64,000 nucleotides of DNA from Winogradskyella sp. (GCA_004211785.1 SHBX01000009.1:1-64000); one strand, 5' to 3'; positions 53,899 to 63,954 are shown, counted from the stretch's first letter. Notes: a model not told the origin generated them from the sequence alone. Made by a program: numbers and translations.

Positions 53899-55002
53899 CT
53901 AGCTTTCAATCATTTTTAAATACAACGCTTCATGCATTTGTATGCTTTTTTCAATAGCGTAATTTTCAGAAGTAAATTCAAACATTTGCTCTGCTAGTTC
54001 TTTACGGTTATCATTTTCCATTTGAATTATAACTTCAAGCTTATTTTTTAAATCCTCGACAGAGCCTGGTTTAAACAAATACTCTTGAAAAGGTGCTAAA
54101 ATATCTTTTACTCCAGAAATTCTAGACCCCAAAACTATACGTCCTGATAACATTGCTTCGATTGGTGCTATTGGTTGTCCTTCCTTACGCCCTTCGTCCT
54201 TTGTTGGAATAACGAATACATCTGCTAAAGCCAAATACGATTTAATATCTTGTTTTTTACCTGTAAATACAATACCAGAAGATGTATATTTCTCTTTTAA
54301 ATCTATTGCATAATCAGAAGAATCATCGCCAACGATAAATACTTTCAATTTTGGATTATTGATTTGCATTACAGCCTCTAATAATACCTCAATACCTTTT
54401 ACAGCAACCAAATTAGCTATACTTACAATCGTGAAATCACCATGATTTATAGAATAACCATCTGAATTACGGTACCTCTTCTCCAAAACACCAAAATCAT
54501 TAACATTAAGACCAATAGGAATTGGCTGAATCTTATCTGTCATGTTTAAAAAAAACTGAGTCTTCATATCCGAATTTATAATCACAATTTTTGAACTCAA
54601 TTGCGAACGCCAATACCAAGATTTATTTCCCCAACCCATAGCTTTTTTAGTATATACAAACGGGATACCTGCAAGCTTGGCTGCTAAAGGCTCCGTGAAA
54701 TCACTGCTCCAATGCCATGAGTGAATGGCATCGAATTGGTGTCTCTTAAAGAATTGTCTAATCTTCCAAACACGGAATGGCAATGTCACAAAAGGACGAT
54801 ACTTTGCTGCTACTCGAGAAATATGAATAGGAACATCCAAAGCTTCAACTTGTTTAAAGAACTCGCCTCTTTTATGCATACAACAAATGTGTGGCTCGAA
54901 CTTAGTTTTATCGATATGCTTGACCAAATCATAAACTACTTTTCCGCTACCAGCAGTATCAAAATTTGGAATGGTATATAAAATTTTTATCCGCTTAGCC
55001 AT
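53899..55002 (-). CDS. GT4 family glycosyltransferase (cluster GT-e)
   Basis: Glycosyltransferase of 367 residues, opening KILYTIPNFDTAGSGKVVYD with a Gly-rich acceptor loop. The C-terminal half has VSIANLVAVKGIEVLLEAVM and FVIPTKDEGRKEGQPIAPIE, a GT4 donor site. The insertion of KDEGRKEGQ is somewhat unusual in charge. It overlaps the asparagine-synthase-like gene upstream by 8 bases. Confidence 0.88.
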   Translation of the reverse strand: MAKRIKILYTIPNFDTAGSGKVVYDLVKHIDKTKFEPHICCMHKRGEFFKQVEALDVPIHISRVAAKYRPFVTLPFRVWKIRQFFKRHQFDAIHSWHWSSDFTEPLAAKLAGIPFVYTKKAMGWGNKSWYWRSQLSSKIVIINSDMKTQFFLNMTDKIQPIPIGLNVNDFGVLEKRYRNSDGYSINHGDFTIVSIANLVAVKGIEVLLEAVMQINNPKLKVFIVGDDSSDYAIDLKEKYTSSGIVFTGKKQDIKSYLALADVFVIPTKDEGRKEGQPIAPIEAMLSGRIVLGSRISGVKDILAPFQEYLFKPGSVEDLKNKLEVIIQMENDNRKELAEQMFEFTSENYAIEKSIQMHEALYLKMIES

Positions 55003-56380
55003 TGTTTTGTGTTTGGTTAAACTTAGCTAAGGTCAACAGTATATTTACAGCATGTGCGTTTTTTAAAGCATCGGTGTTATAAAAATTTTTGATATATGTA
55101 TTAGTGAGTTCTTCTGGAATTAATTCAGATAATTTTGAATCTGTTAAAACAGCTTCTAATTGTTGTCTATTATTATCTCCCAGAAATTGAAGCTCCCAGT
55201 TACGCTGTATATATGGCTGTCCTGATAATTTTGAAGCCTCACGTTTTATTTTATTAGCTACTTTATAACTCAAGGTTTTTAAAGTATTTGGGGTTGTATA
55301 ATCATATAAGTTATATGGGCGTTTATCTTGCCAAACTAGTTTTGCCAATTCTGGATTACGTAATTTTATATATTCAACCTGAAGTTGTCTATCTTTTAGA
55401 AATTCCTCGGGAAGAGTGCAGATAAATTTGCATATTCTATTATCGTAATACGGCACTGTAATTGGTTTAGAGTCTTCAAATATTGAAAGGTTCACAGACG
55501 TCCATCTTGGCGCCCAATATTTTGACTTAAATGCTCTGAGTCGGGCATTAGTATCTTCTATCTTAATTGTATCGAGTAAGTTAGAAATTCGCCCTTGAAA
55601 ATAAGATTTAAAATCACCTTCTAAATTCCATGTTTGCCAGAGCTTTGAAGCAAATTCTAATCCACCACGTTTAAATAACTTTTTAGTTAAAAATTGAACT
55701 TGTTCCTCATAAGATAGCTTTTCAGAATTATAACTATCGAACAACACATCGCCCCAATGTCCTAAAGAAAAGACATCTCCAATTTCAGAAAACTCATCTA
55801 TGACAGCCATTTGTCGTGGACTTGTAAAATCTGAATAGCAATTATTCAACTTCACCAAATCGCTTAGCTTTTCCCATAAATAACCACTTTCAATTTTAAA
55901 AGATCTAAAATCAAAACCGCAAACATCAGCTATTTGTTTAGCGATTTTGGTTTCGAGAAAACCATTTCTATAGTCATAACTATATGCTGAAACATCTGCA
56001 CCCAAATACTTTAAAGCCGCAGCTTGTGTTCTGCTATCTAATCCGCCAGATAGTGGTAAAATGACTTTCTTGTTTTCAACTTGTTCTGCTATAATGGTTT
56101 CAAAAAGTGAAGAGAACTCTTCAAGAGCTTGCCTAAAACTTATATGTCGTGGCGAGTAATGCCAATTGAAATAGGGTTCAGATTTTTCCAGAATGTGCTC
56201 TGGATTAATATGATGAATTGAAGCTGGTTTCAGTATCTTCTTATGCGTCCAATAGGTATCATCATCTAGAAAAAAACCAATAGCTGCGAAAATACAAATG
56301 GCTTTTAAGTCTAGTTTGCCTTTAGTGTCGACGTAGACTTCCTTAGGTTTTATTGGGATTATTGGGCTAGTAATTTGCAT
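54995..56380 (-). CDS. asparagine-synthase-like amidotransferase domain protein
   Basis: Protein of 461 residues with an asparagine-synthase PP-loop domain: LPLSGGLDSRTQAAAL at about 109-124 (SGGLDS at 111-116). The N-terminal part (1-100) is short and does not start with the catalytic Cys of the class II glutaminase domain, so glutamine-driven ammonia release looks absent or degenerate. Such genes recur in capsule and O-antigen clusters, where they may amidate sugar acids, but the substrate is unproven. A 75-base gap separates it from the GT4 gene upstream. Confidence 0.8.
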   Translation of the reverse strand: MQITSPIIPIKPKEVYVDTKGKLDLKAICIFAAIGFFLDDDTYWTHKKILKPASIHHINPEHILEKSEPYFNWHYSPRHISFRQALEEFSSLFETIIAEQVENKKVILPLSGGLDSRTQAAALKYLGADVSAYSYDYRNGFLETKIAKQIADVCGFDFRSFKIESGYLWEKLSDLVKLNNCYSDFTSPRQMAVIDEFSEIGDVFSLGHWGDVLFDSYNSEKLSYEEQVQFLTKKLFKRGGLEFASKLWQTWNLEGDFKSYFQGRISNLLDTIKIEDTNARLRAFKSKYWAPRWTSVNLSIFEDSKPITVPYYDNRICKFICTLPEEFLKDRQLQVEYIKLRNPELAKLVWQDKRPYNLYDYTTPNTLKTLSYKVANKIKREASKLSGQPYIQRNWELQFLGDNNRQQLEAVLTDSKLSELIPEELTNTYIKNFYNTDALKNAHAVNILLTLAKFNQTQNNG

Positions 56381-56455
56381 AAATAAACAACTGCTCTAAT
56401 ATATAGCTTTTGCAACAATGCTGGAGCAATAAGTGCCTTACATTGTTAACAGTTT

Positions 56456-57646
56456 TTACTTAACAACTGTGTTGTAGAATTCTATGAATTTTGCAATATT
56501 AGTGGCATAATCAAATTCGCGCTTTACAAACACATGTGCCTCTGAAACCATAGACTTAAGTTTATTTTCTGGCGTATTATAAAAATCAATAATGGCGGCT
56601 TCAATAGCTTTTGCATCTCGCATTGGCACCAACCAACCTGTTTCCATGTGCTTTACAACCTCAGCCATACCTCCGCAATCAGTAGAAATAACTGGCAACC
56701 CCATAGCCATAGCCTCTAAAACGACATTAGCAATACCTTCTCCTAAACTTGGTAAGAGTAATACATCCTGATACTGCAAAGCTTCTAATAACTCTTGTTG
56801 ATTCAGTTGACTTTTAAAAGACATTACATCTATAACATCGAGTTGATGCATTTGAAAAAGTAAAGCCTCAGTTGGTTTTGCTGGCCCAATTAAACTATAC
56901 TCAATATCATATCCTTTTAATCTTAATTGATGTAAGGCATCAACAGCATATTGATAGCCTTTTTTCCAATGATTACGACCTACAGATACAACACGGATGG
57001 TCTTACGATTTGGCTTTTGATATGGCTTATACGTATTAAAGAAAAACTCTGGTGTTGGCGAATAAATAACCGTACTACGACTACGAATATCATCATATTG
57101 AGATGCCTTTTTTACAATGGTATGCGACACACCATGAAAAGCGTCTACATGAGGAAAAAACTCTTTATAAACAGACGCATATTTGGGCTCTACAACTGGC
57201 GTGTAGTTGATATGAGCGCCTCTAAAACTAACTACTAAAGGAATATTAAATTTTGTTTTTAGGAATCCATAAACACCGATGTCTTTTGCCCATTGCAAGT
57301 GTAAAATATCTGGTTGATGTAATAAAATAGGTAAGCATCGAGAGAATTTTACAAATTTAGAATACCGTGTTTTTTCTGACTTGATTTCTTCTAACAATCC
57401 AAATAATAGTTTGGGTTGTTTTATTAATAAATGTAAAGCTCTAAAAAATGTCACAAAAACATTTACCCATTTAGACTTAGGTGTTGTAAAAACCCTAATA
57501 GTCTTTGACGCATAACTGATATTCTTTTTCTGAACACCAAATAATAGAACCTCATGATGTTCTGCAACGCCATTGATAAGTCGCTCTATAAAAGATGTAC
57601 TAGGAATAGTACCCGAGTAGATTGCTATTTTGAGTTTTTTTTTCAA
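56456..57646 (-). CDS. GT4 family glycosyltransferase (cluster GT-f)
   Basis: Glycosyltransferase of 396 residues. The N-terminal IAIYSGTIPSTSFIERLING and the C-terminal VVSVGRNHWKKGYQYAVDAL, LLPSLGEGIANVVLEAMAMG and CGGMAEVVKHMETGWLVPMR form a complete GT4 donor site. It overlaps the upstream methyltransferase by 4 bases. Its downstream gap is the widest inside the cluster and could hold a minor internal promoter, though none is obvious. Confidence 0.9.
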   Translation of the reverse strand: MKKKLKIAIYSGTIPSTSFIERLINGVAEHHEVLLFGVQKKNISYASKTIRVFTTPKSKWVNVFVTFFRALHLLIKQPKLLFGLLEEIKSEKTRYSKFVKFSRCLPILLHQPDILHLQWAKDIGVYGFLKTKFNIPLVVSFRGAHINYTPVVEPKYASVYKEFFPHVDAFHGVSHTIVKKASQYDDIRSRSTVIYSPTPEFFFNTYKPYQKPNRKTIRVVSVGRNHWKKGYQYAVDALHQLRLKGYDIEYSLIGPAKPTEALLFQMHQLDVIDVMSFKSQLNQQELLEALQYQDVLLLPSLGEGIANVVLEAMAMGLPVISTDCGGMAEVVKHMETGWLVPMRDAKAIEAAIIDFYNTPENKLKSMVSEAHVFVKREFDYATNIAKFIEFYNTVVK

Positions 57647-58401
57647 AGTTTAGGTTTTTCGAAAACACCAATTATTGTTGCACTAAAATACTTTGACGGA
57701 TGCTTAATTAGATAATCATTAACACGTTCTTTAAAAATAAAACGCATGCCCTTGTGAATGACCTTCTGAAAGAAATTTAGTTTTTGGTGTACTGAAAACG
57801 GAAAACCACCATAATATTGCAAAGTATTTACTTGAAGTTTATTTCTATTAGCAAAGTTTTTAAACACACTTAATTTCATACACTTAAGGTTATGAATTTT
57901 CAAATTTTCATAATCACATAAGTAGCCGTATATCTTTCTCAAATAGCGTTTATTAGGAATCATGATTAACATCTTCCCTCCTGGTTTTAAATACTTACAA
58001 TGCAAATCTAAAATCTCATCATAGTTTTCAAAATGCTCTATAAAACCATTTGAAATCACATAGTCATATAATTGTTCTGGTTGATGCTTTGTGAAATCTG
58101 CTTTAATAATTTCATAATCTTCAACTTCCATCGTTTTGAATGAATCCTCAATCTGAGAAACATTAGAATTATAGTCTAAACATGTCGGTTTAACTCCATA
58201 TTCTGACGCGAGATATGCCAAATAACGTCCTGGATAACCACCTATTTCCACTAGAGTTTCACCTTTATTCTTTTCTGTAATAAGCTCATTCCAAAAAGAC
58301 TTATAAAACGAACACACATTAACAATATGAGCTTTGTCAGTATGCTTTGCCTTATAATAGGTTTCCCAATAGGATTTTGTTGTGAGTTTATTATCGGACA
58401 T
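57643..58401 (-). CDS. class I SAM-dependent methyltransferase
   Basis: Methyltransferase of 252 residues with SAM motif I ETLVEIGGYPGRYLAYLA and a later motif LKPGGKMLIMIPN. The motif-I variant with Tyr-Pro is unusual but compatible. An acceptor cannot be named; polysaccharide methylation is the contextual guess. It overlaps the GT4 gene downstream by 4 bases and the GT2 gene upstream by 1 base. Confidence 0.87.
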   Translation of the reverse strand: MSDNKLTTKSYWETYYKAKHTDKAHIVNVCSFYKSFWNELITEKNKGETLVEIGGYPGRYLAYLASEYGVKPTCLDYNSNVSQIEDSFKTMEVEDYEIIKADFTKHQPEQLYDYVISNGFIEHFENYDEILDLHCKYLKPGGKMLIMIPNKRYLRKIYGYLCDYENLKIHNLKCMKLSVFKNFANRNKLQVNTLQYYGGFPFSVHQKLNFFQKVIHKGMRFIFKERVNDYLIKHPSKYFSATIIGVFEKPKL

Positions 58402-59390
58402 TAAATATATCTGTATTGATGGGTCTTTGGGCTTAACAATTTACGTCTTACTTTGTACATAAACTGAAATATTGTTCGTCGGTTTTTAAATGGCAATACA
58501 ATTATCAGTTGTAAAATTAAAAGTTCAAAATGTTTTATAAACGATTTAGTTGTTTTTCTTGAAGCTTTTACCAACTCCAAGCTTTCTTTCTTGTAACCCG
58601 TAAGGTTGACACGCATTGCGGCATGAAACATACGTTCTGCAAGTGGATTAGCATACTTTTTTTGCTTCAGCAAACCCATCTCGTTAAGTTGAAATTGCAT
58701 TCCAAGATTCAACTCTAAACAGTCATTGACAAAACGAGAATGATTTTTTTCTAAACCACTAGCATTTGACAAACCACCATCTGGATTGTCAAAAACAAGA
58801 TTAACTTTAATTACATTTTCAAAATGGACATTACCACTATTATTTAAAGCAATCGCAAAATCATGAAATACATCTTCGCCATTAAATAGACTTGACCAAT
58901 AGCTTCCCTTTTGGTAATGCCACAAAGGTGCAGATGTATGCCATTTACGGACTTCGAGTACATTTTTGAGCAAGTCATCTAACTGATTTCTTTTCAGTTT
59001 TGGGCGATGCAATTTATTAGGATTACCATCAATCATGCTTAAACCGTAGGTCATGATTAGATTAGAATTGTCTTCCAAAATTTTAACTTGTTCTTCTAAT
59101 TTATCCTGTAATAATTCATCTCCTGCATCTAAATACTGAATGTATTTTCCGCTAGACTTATCTAAACCTAATTGTCTTGCCAAGCCTGGGCCTTCATTTT
59201 TTTTATCAAAAAACTGAACAGTATTATTCTCTTTAAATATTGATTTAACTTCATTATAACTGACTATAGACCCATCATTAACAATAATAATCTCTATATC
59301 TGAATACGTCTGAGCGATTACAGATTTGACAGAGCGTTCCAACTGTTTTGGATTATTATATGTAGGTATGATTACTGAAACTTTAGACAT
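58401..59390 (-). CDS. GT2 family glycosyltransferase (cluster GT-g)
   Basis: GT-A fold enzyme of 329 residues. The start SVIIPTYNNPKQLERSVKSV and IEIIIVNDGS are the nucleotide-sugar site. The usual DxD reads YLDAGDEL at about 90-97 (DAGD), a common GT2 variant. The C-terminal hydrophobic helix (about 290-310) may tether it to the membrane. Donor and acceptor sugars are unknown. Confidence 0.88.
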   Translation of the reverse strand: MSKVSVIIPTYNNPKQLERSVKSVIAQTYSDIEIIIVNDGSIVSYNEVKSIFKENNTVQFFDKKNEGPGLARQLGLDKSSGKYIQYLDAGDELLQDKLEEQVKILEDNSNLIMTYGLSMIDGNPNKLHRPKLKRNQLDDLLKNVLEVRKWHTSAPLWHYQKGSYWSSLFNGEDVFHDFAIALNNSGNVHFENVIKVNLVFDNPDGGLSNASGLEKNHSRFVNDCLELNLGMQFQLNEMGLLKQKKYANPLAERMFHAAMRVNLTGYKKESLELVKASRKTTKSFIKHFELLILQLIIVLPFKNRRTIFQFMYKVRRKLLSPKTHQYRYI

Positions 59391-60501
59391 TATCAGTAAG
59401 TCTTTTATATAAATTGATATAGGCTTCTACTTCAATTTTATTGGTGAATTTTTTCTGTGCATTGGCAATCGCTACTTTAGAAAACTCATGATATTTGACT
59501 TTGTCATTGATAAGAGTTTCAATCTTTTCTGCTGCTAAATCATTTTTATGAAATGATACAGCATAACCAGATTCTCCATTTAAAATAGTTTGCGGCATTC
59601 CACCTGCATTAGATATAATTACTGGTAAACCTATAGATTGGGCTTCAATAGTACTTATAGATAATGACTCTGATTTACTTAGCTGCAAATAAAAATCATA
59701 ATCTTTGAGTTGCTTTACATAATCATCATTTTCAACTTTACCTTTTATAGTCACAACGTTATGTAAATTATATTTGTCTATCATAAAGTAAACCTCACCA
59801 ATATCTTTACCTCTTCCGAAAATATCATAGCTAACATCGTAACCTTTATCAACCAGATGTTTAATTGCACGCAGATTACCTTCAATATTTTTCTCCCAAG
59901 TCATCCTGAAAGACGATACAATCTTAATTTTATTGGCACCTAAATGCTTTGGTGAATTAATATTCAATTTTATAGATGCTGGAATAACTTCAATTTTATT
60001 TTCAGAAACACCCCATTTTTGTAGATATTCTTTTTGATGCTGACTCATAACTACAAAAGCATCAATTTTATCAGAATTATTCTTATAAAAATCTGACCAT
60101 CGCTTATCATACCATGGTCTTAAATAAGTGTCACTACCTCTAAGTGTCACTACTAATTTTGGTCTTTGATTTACGTCTAGTTTAGAAATTTCATTGAAGT
60201 ATTTAAAGAGAAATGAATGATGCAGATGTACAATTTGGGCTTTGTTTTTTAGCCATTTTATTTCCCAGTAAGATAATCCTTTATAAGTTTTAGATATTAA
60301 TCCATGAAAGCGTTCATACAGACGTTTTTGGAAATAGTTTGGTGCTAATTGTACTTTTGCAGACGATTTATAATCACTCTCTTTAAGCGCATTAACTTCT
60401 AAATCAACAGATTTATCTTCTGCTAACAACTCCACCATATCAGCAACATAAGACTGATTGAATGCAGGGAAATGCTCAAAAAAGAGATTAACTTTTGTCA
60501 T
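59383..60501 (-). CDS. GT4 family glycosyltransferase (cluster GT-h)
   Basis: Glycosyltransferase of 372 residues. N-terminal NLFFEHFPAFNQSYVADMVE; the C-terminal domain shows KIVSSFRMTWEKNIEGNLRA, LQLSKSESLSISTIEAQSIG and NAGGMPQTILNGESGYAV. The donor-site Glu residues are in place. It overlaps the downstream GT2 gene by 8 bases and starts 6 bases after the methyltransferase. Confidence 0.88.
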   Translation of the reverse strand: MTKVNLFFEHFPAFNQSYVADMVELLAEDKSVDLEVNALKESDYKSSAKVQLAPNYFQKRLYERFHGLISKTYKGLSYWEIKWLKNKAQIVHLHHSFLFKYFNEISKLDVNQRPKLVVTLRGSDTYLRPWYDKRWSDFYKNNSDKIDAFVVMSQHQKEYLQKWGVSENKIEVIPASIKLNINSPKHLGANKIKIVSSFRMTWEKNIEGNLRAIKHLVDKGYDVSYDIFGRGKDIGEVYFMIDKYNLHNVVTIKGKVENDDYVKQLKDYDFYLQLSKSESLSISTIEAQSIGLPVIISNAGGMPQTILNGESGYAVSFHKNDLAAEKIETLINDKVKYHEFSKVAIANAQKKFTNKIEVEAYINLYKRLTDNV

Positions 60502-60507
60502 TTATAT

Positions 60508-61260
60508 TTAATTAAAAATTCTATAGAGAACACAATACATACGAAGTCTCAAAGGGATTTTTAAATCACTTATCTTCCAAAGTGCCATTGACTTACTCTT
60601 ATATCTTTCTTTGCCTTGGTAATTTTCATTTATTAATACTACTGGTTTAGGAAAATAAAATGGATAAATATCAAAATTTAAAGGTCGCCATTCTCCAGAG
60701 ATAATATCTTTATTCTTAGTGATTTCAGGAAAAGTTGTCATTAATACATATGTACTCTTACTTCGCTTTAGGTTTTTAATTGTTTTTACAATATTATTAT
60801 AAGAGAAATGCACAAGACAATCTCTACTTAAAACTACATCTTGACGCCCTAAATCTGAAGTTATAATGTCCATAACTTCAAACTTTATATTCTCAGATTT
60901 AAATTTCATTTTGTTTTCTTCAATAATATCTTTAACAATATCTCCACCTAAATAATTGACTTTAGACAAGTCTACATTTTGCATCCAATTAAAATCACCA
61001 CATGGTAAGTCTAGTAATTTTGAAACGCTATGAATCTCAAATAATTTTTCTAATTCAGTGATTAAAACTTTAGTGTGTTTTAATTCTGAACCTGGTCCAG
61101 AAACACTTTCTCCACTAGACCAGAAATTATCCTTAGCAATTAAATCGAAAGTTTCCTTAACTGTCTTCTTCTTAAAATTACTTTTCTTTCTCTTTAAGAT
61201 ATAAAGCTCCTTAATCTCTAATGGTAGTATTGTCTTAATTATTTTTCTAATGCTCGACAT
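60508..61260 (-). CDS. class I SAM-dependent methyltransferase (sugar-type)
   Basis: Protein of 250 residues: a basic N-terminal tail (RKKSNFKKKTVKET, about 29-42), then SAM motif I KLLDLPCGDFNWMQNV and VLSRDCLVHFSYNNIVKTIK. The conserved LPCGDFNWM differs from the other two methyltransferases in the cluster. Probably modifies a sugar of the polymer. It is separated from the GT2 gene upstream by 26 bases. Confidence 0.85.
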   Translation of the reverse strand: MSSIRKIIKTILPLEIKELYILKRKKSNFKKKTVKETFDLIAKDNFWSSGESVSGPGSELKHTKVLITELEKLFEIHSVSKLLDLPCGDFNWMQNVDLSKVNYLGGDIVKDIIEENKMKFKSENIKFEVMDIITSDLGRQDVVLSRDCLVHFSYNNIVKTIKNLKRSKSTYVLMTTFPEITKNKDIISGEWRPLNFDIYPFYFPKPVVLINENYQGKERYKSKSMALWKISDLKIPLRLRMYCVLYRIFN

Positions 61261-61286
61261 ATTTATATTTTTAGTCTTTCTTTTAT

Positions 61287-62201
61287 TTAACCCTTAGATT
61301 TGGTATAAAACTTAACCTTTTTGAAAAGATAATCGATATAAAAACGGTCAAACGTTATCAAATAATAGGCTATACTTTTCAAGACTATTATATGCTTTGA
61401 GTTATTTCCTATTTCAATCTTACGATGCATATTTAAGGCTTTTTTATAAAGTTTTTTGTCTACAATATTAGGAAAAGCTGTATAAAAATCCTTTAATAAA
61501 TTTCGACTTGCGCTATATTGTTCATGCTTTTGTTGTGTCACAGAATCCCGTAGCTCCAACCTATTCATAGTTACCAGTTTTTTATGTATACCATGAATCT
61601 TGGATAGTAAAGAAAACCGAAGCACAAAATCCCAATCGATATTAAAATTCCCATAGGTGTTATTAAATTTCAAATCATGTTTTACATGTATAGATTTACG
61701 CCACATCATGCAGGTATTAACCACTTTTAATTGATTAACATAAAGGTATTTGAATAATTCTTCACCTTGTGGAAACTGTCTGTTATTCACTAATATTCCC
61801 GGAAATTGTAATGTTTTGTTATCGCTTTTAAACTCCGCTATTCCTGACACTAAACCAACATCTGTATCCTTGCTCATAACTTCTACTTGCCATTCAAGAC
61901 GTTCAGAGATATAAATATCATCTTGTTCTGCCATGGCAAAATAGAGGCTATTTGGCGAAGCCTGCTTAATGATTGTATTCAAATTATTGGCCAATCCTAA
62001 ATTCTCAGGATGCTCAATAATCTTAATCCTTGAATCATCAAAAGCAAGCGCTATATCTTTAGAAGCATCTGTTGTACCATCAATACCAAGCAATAGTTCA
62101 AAATCAGTATAGGTTTGAGATAGTAAACTCTCTAAAGTAGCCTTTATGGTTTTTTCGCCATTATAAACAGGAAGTAATATGGTGACTAAAGGTGAATTCA
62201 T
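61287..62201 (-). CDS. GT2 family glycosyltransferase (cluster GT-i)
   Basis: GT-A enzyme of 304 residues. The opening VTILLPVYNGEKTIKATLES and FELLLGIDGTTDAS form the nucleotide site, and the metal motif reads AEQDDIY at about 91-97. The C-terminal about 80 residues are basic and probably acceptor-binding. It starts one base after the upstream GT2 gene's stop. Confidence 0.88.
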   Translation of the reverse strand: MNSPLVTILLPVYNGEKTIKATLESLLSQTYTDFELLLGIDGTTDASKDIALAFDDSRIKIIEHPENLGLANNLNTIIKQASPNSLYFAMAEQDDIYISERLEWQVEVMSKDTDVGLVSGIAEFKSDNKTLQFPGILVNNRQFPQGEELFKYLYVNQLKVVNTCMMWRKSIHVKHDLKFNNTYGNFNIDWDFVLRFSLLSKIHGIHKKLVTMNRLELRDSVTQQKHEQYSASRNLLKDFYTAFPNIVDKKLYKKALNMHRKIEIGNNSKHIIVLKSIAYYLITFDRFYIDYLFKKVKFYTKSKG

Positions 62202-62202
62202 A

Positions 62203-63078
62203 TTAACAAAATCTGACTTTTAGCTTTACTAGTCTTGATATTATAGGGTGAAACCTCTTTTGAAGTTTTCGACGACATGCTTTATGCAAATAAGGCAACA
62301 AGGTATCGTAATACAACTTATATAAAGCTTCAGTTTCGTTTATTTTTTCAGATTTATTAACAGCAGATGCTTGCGCATCATGTAATCTAAAGGAGCTTAA
62401 ATACGCATCTACAAAACCAATATTATAGATTGGCATTAAGCGACTCCAAAACTCACAATCTAAAACTTGCTTCATATCTTCATTGAAGTAACCTACTTTA
62501 TCAAAACAGGCTTTATCTAAAAGAACACTAGTTGGCTCTGCTATTTTATTTTTTGGCGCATTTAAAAAGTTTCTATCCTTTAAATAAACTTTACCATCAA
62601 TAACACCTTCTTTTATATTTAGATTATACCAATTATCATGAAGGTTTCCATATACTTTTTTAAACTCTAAAATAGCTTTGGTTTCTTCATTATAAATAAA
62701 ATGGCGTTTTGCGTACACCATTCCGATGTTAGATTCCGAAAGCATAACAGCAACAAGTTTCTCAATACAATTTGTAGCTAAAACATCATCTTGAAATAGA
62801 AACTTAATGTACTTTCCATTTGCGTTTTTAATACAATTATTCCAATTGGCACCAATACCATTTGGTTTGTGTTGGAAAACATGAATAGGAATATTTGTCT
62901 GCTCTTTCAAAGCTTTAACAACTTCTAATGTATTATCGCTTGAAGCATCATCAGAGATTATTAATTCTATGTTATTATAAGTTTGAGATAGTGCAGAATT
63001 GAGACATTCTTCTATGTATGTGTCGCCATTATAAGTAGGAATACAAATGGAAACCAATGGTGTATTGTCAGTCTTCAT
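62203..63078 (-). CDS. GT2 family glycosyltransferase (cluster GT-j)
   Basis: GT-A enzyme of 291 residues. VSICIPTYNGDTYIEECLNS and IELIISDDASSDNTLEVVKA, with a metal motif FLFQDDVL at about 93-100. It is the typical length of a rhamnosyl/glucosyl GT2, but the sugar cannot be read from the sequence. Overlaps the upstream gene by 11 bases. Confidence 0.9.
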   Translation of the reverse strand: MKTDNTPLVSICIPTYNGDTYIEECLNSALSQTYNNIELIISDDASSDNTLEVVKALKEQTNIPIHVFQHKPNGIGANWNNCIKNANGKYIKFLFQDDVLATNCIEKLVAVMLSESNIGMVYAKRHFIYNEETKAILEFKKVYGNLHDNWYNLNIKEGVIDGKVYLKDRNFLNAPKNKIAEPTSVLLDKACFDKVGYFNEDMKQVLDCEFWSRLMPIYNIGFVDAYLSSFRLHDAQASAVNKSEKINETEALYKLYYDTLLPYLHKACRRKLQKRFHPIISRLVKLKVRFC

Positions 63079-63898
63079 TTGTGTAGGTTTTTTGATGTAA
63101 CTCGCTTTTTAATTCGCCATCTTCTTCCAATAGCCAAGACGCTGATTCATTTGCCGTTTTCTGATAATAAATTTGCTCTTCTGTAAGATTGGCAGGATTA
63201 ATATACCAGCCGCCATGAATAGCTTGCAAAGGATAATCAGTACGCCAAGCTTTAGTGAAGTTTTTACGCTGGTATGTATAACCTGGTCTGTATAATGCAA
63301 ATGTAGTGTCAATTTCTGCCTTATATGCTTTTGGGTGAATCTTAGTGGTCCAGAATTGTTTTTCCCATTCTTTAATTTTTTCCATCTGTGGATTATGCTT
63401 TGGAATAGTATCTATCTTTAAAGAAAACCCAACTTTTGTTCGGTCATAAGCTTTATCTAAAAGTTTAAGCATAGTCTTTAAAAAATCGTCAGGACATTCA
63501 GTAAGAGGAACAATATCTGGGTCAGTAACCACATAATAACCCTTAGTGTATTTTTCTACTAATTCTTTATGTTTCCAAAAAGATAAGTGTCCATCATTAC
63601 TATCCAATCTATGAATTTTAACATCCATTTCAATAGTATTATAATACTCTAACAATGGTTTGTACGTTGAATTATTATCAATAACAACAATATTTGAATA
63701 GCCCTTTTCTTGTAAACTATCAATAAGCTGTTTGAGATAAAATAGTTGATTAAAATTGATAATAATTATTGGGATTGTTTTAGGGCTTTTGCGCTGTTGT
63801 CTAATTAGAGATCTAAAGAAGCACTTTATATAAACAAAATGCATATTGCTAATAAAAGCAATTATTCTCCCGTAACGATATTTAATATTTGAAAGCAT
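63068..63898 (-). CDS. GT-A fold glycosyltransferase (cluster GT-k)
   Basis: Protein of 276 residues. A short hydrophobic N-terminal region (about 10-30) precedes a GT-A domain: IPIIIINFNQLFYLKQLIDS, IVVIDNNSTYKPLLEYY, and a DxD-like VVTDPDIVPL. The C-terminal half is rich in Trp and Tyr. The first in-frame ATG at 63898 is used; a Met at residue 19 would remove the hydrophobic start. It is the first complete gene of the cluster in this window. Confidence 0.8.
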   Translation of the reverse strand: MLSNIKYRYGRIIAFISNMHFVYIKCFFRSLIRQQRKSPKTIPIIIINFNQLFYLKQLIDSLQEKGYSNIVVIDNNSTYKPLLEYYNTIEMDVKIHRLDSNDGHLSFWKHKELVEKYTKGYYVVTDPDIVPLTECPDDFLKTMLKLLDKAYDRTKVGFSLKIDTIPKHNPQMEKIKEWEKQFWTTKIHPKAYKAEIDTTFALYRPGYTYQRKNFTKAWRTDYPLQAIHGGWYINPANLTEEQIYYQKTANESASWLLEEDGELKSELHQKTYTNED

Positions 63899-63954
63899 AA
63901 ATTTACTTATACAGAGATACTTTACTTAAAAAAAAGTCGCCTTTAGAAAATAAT

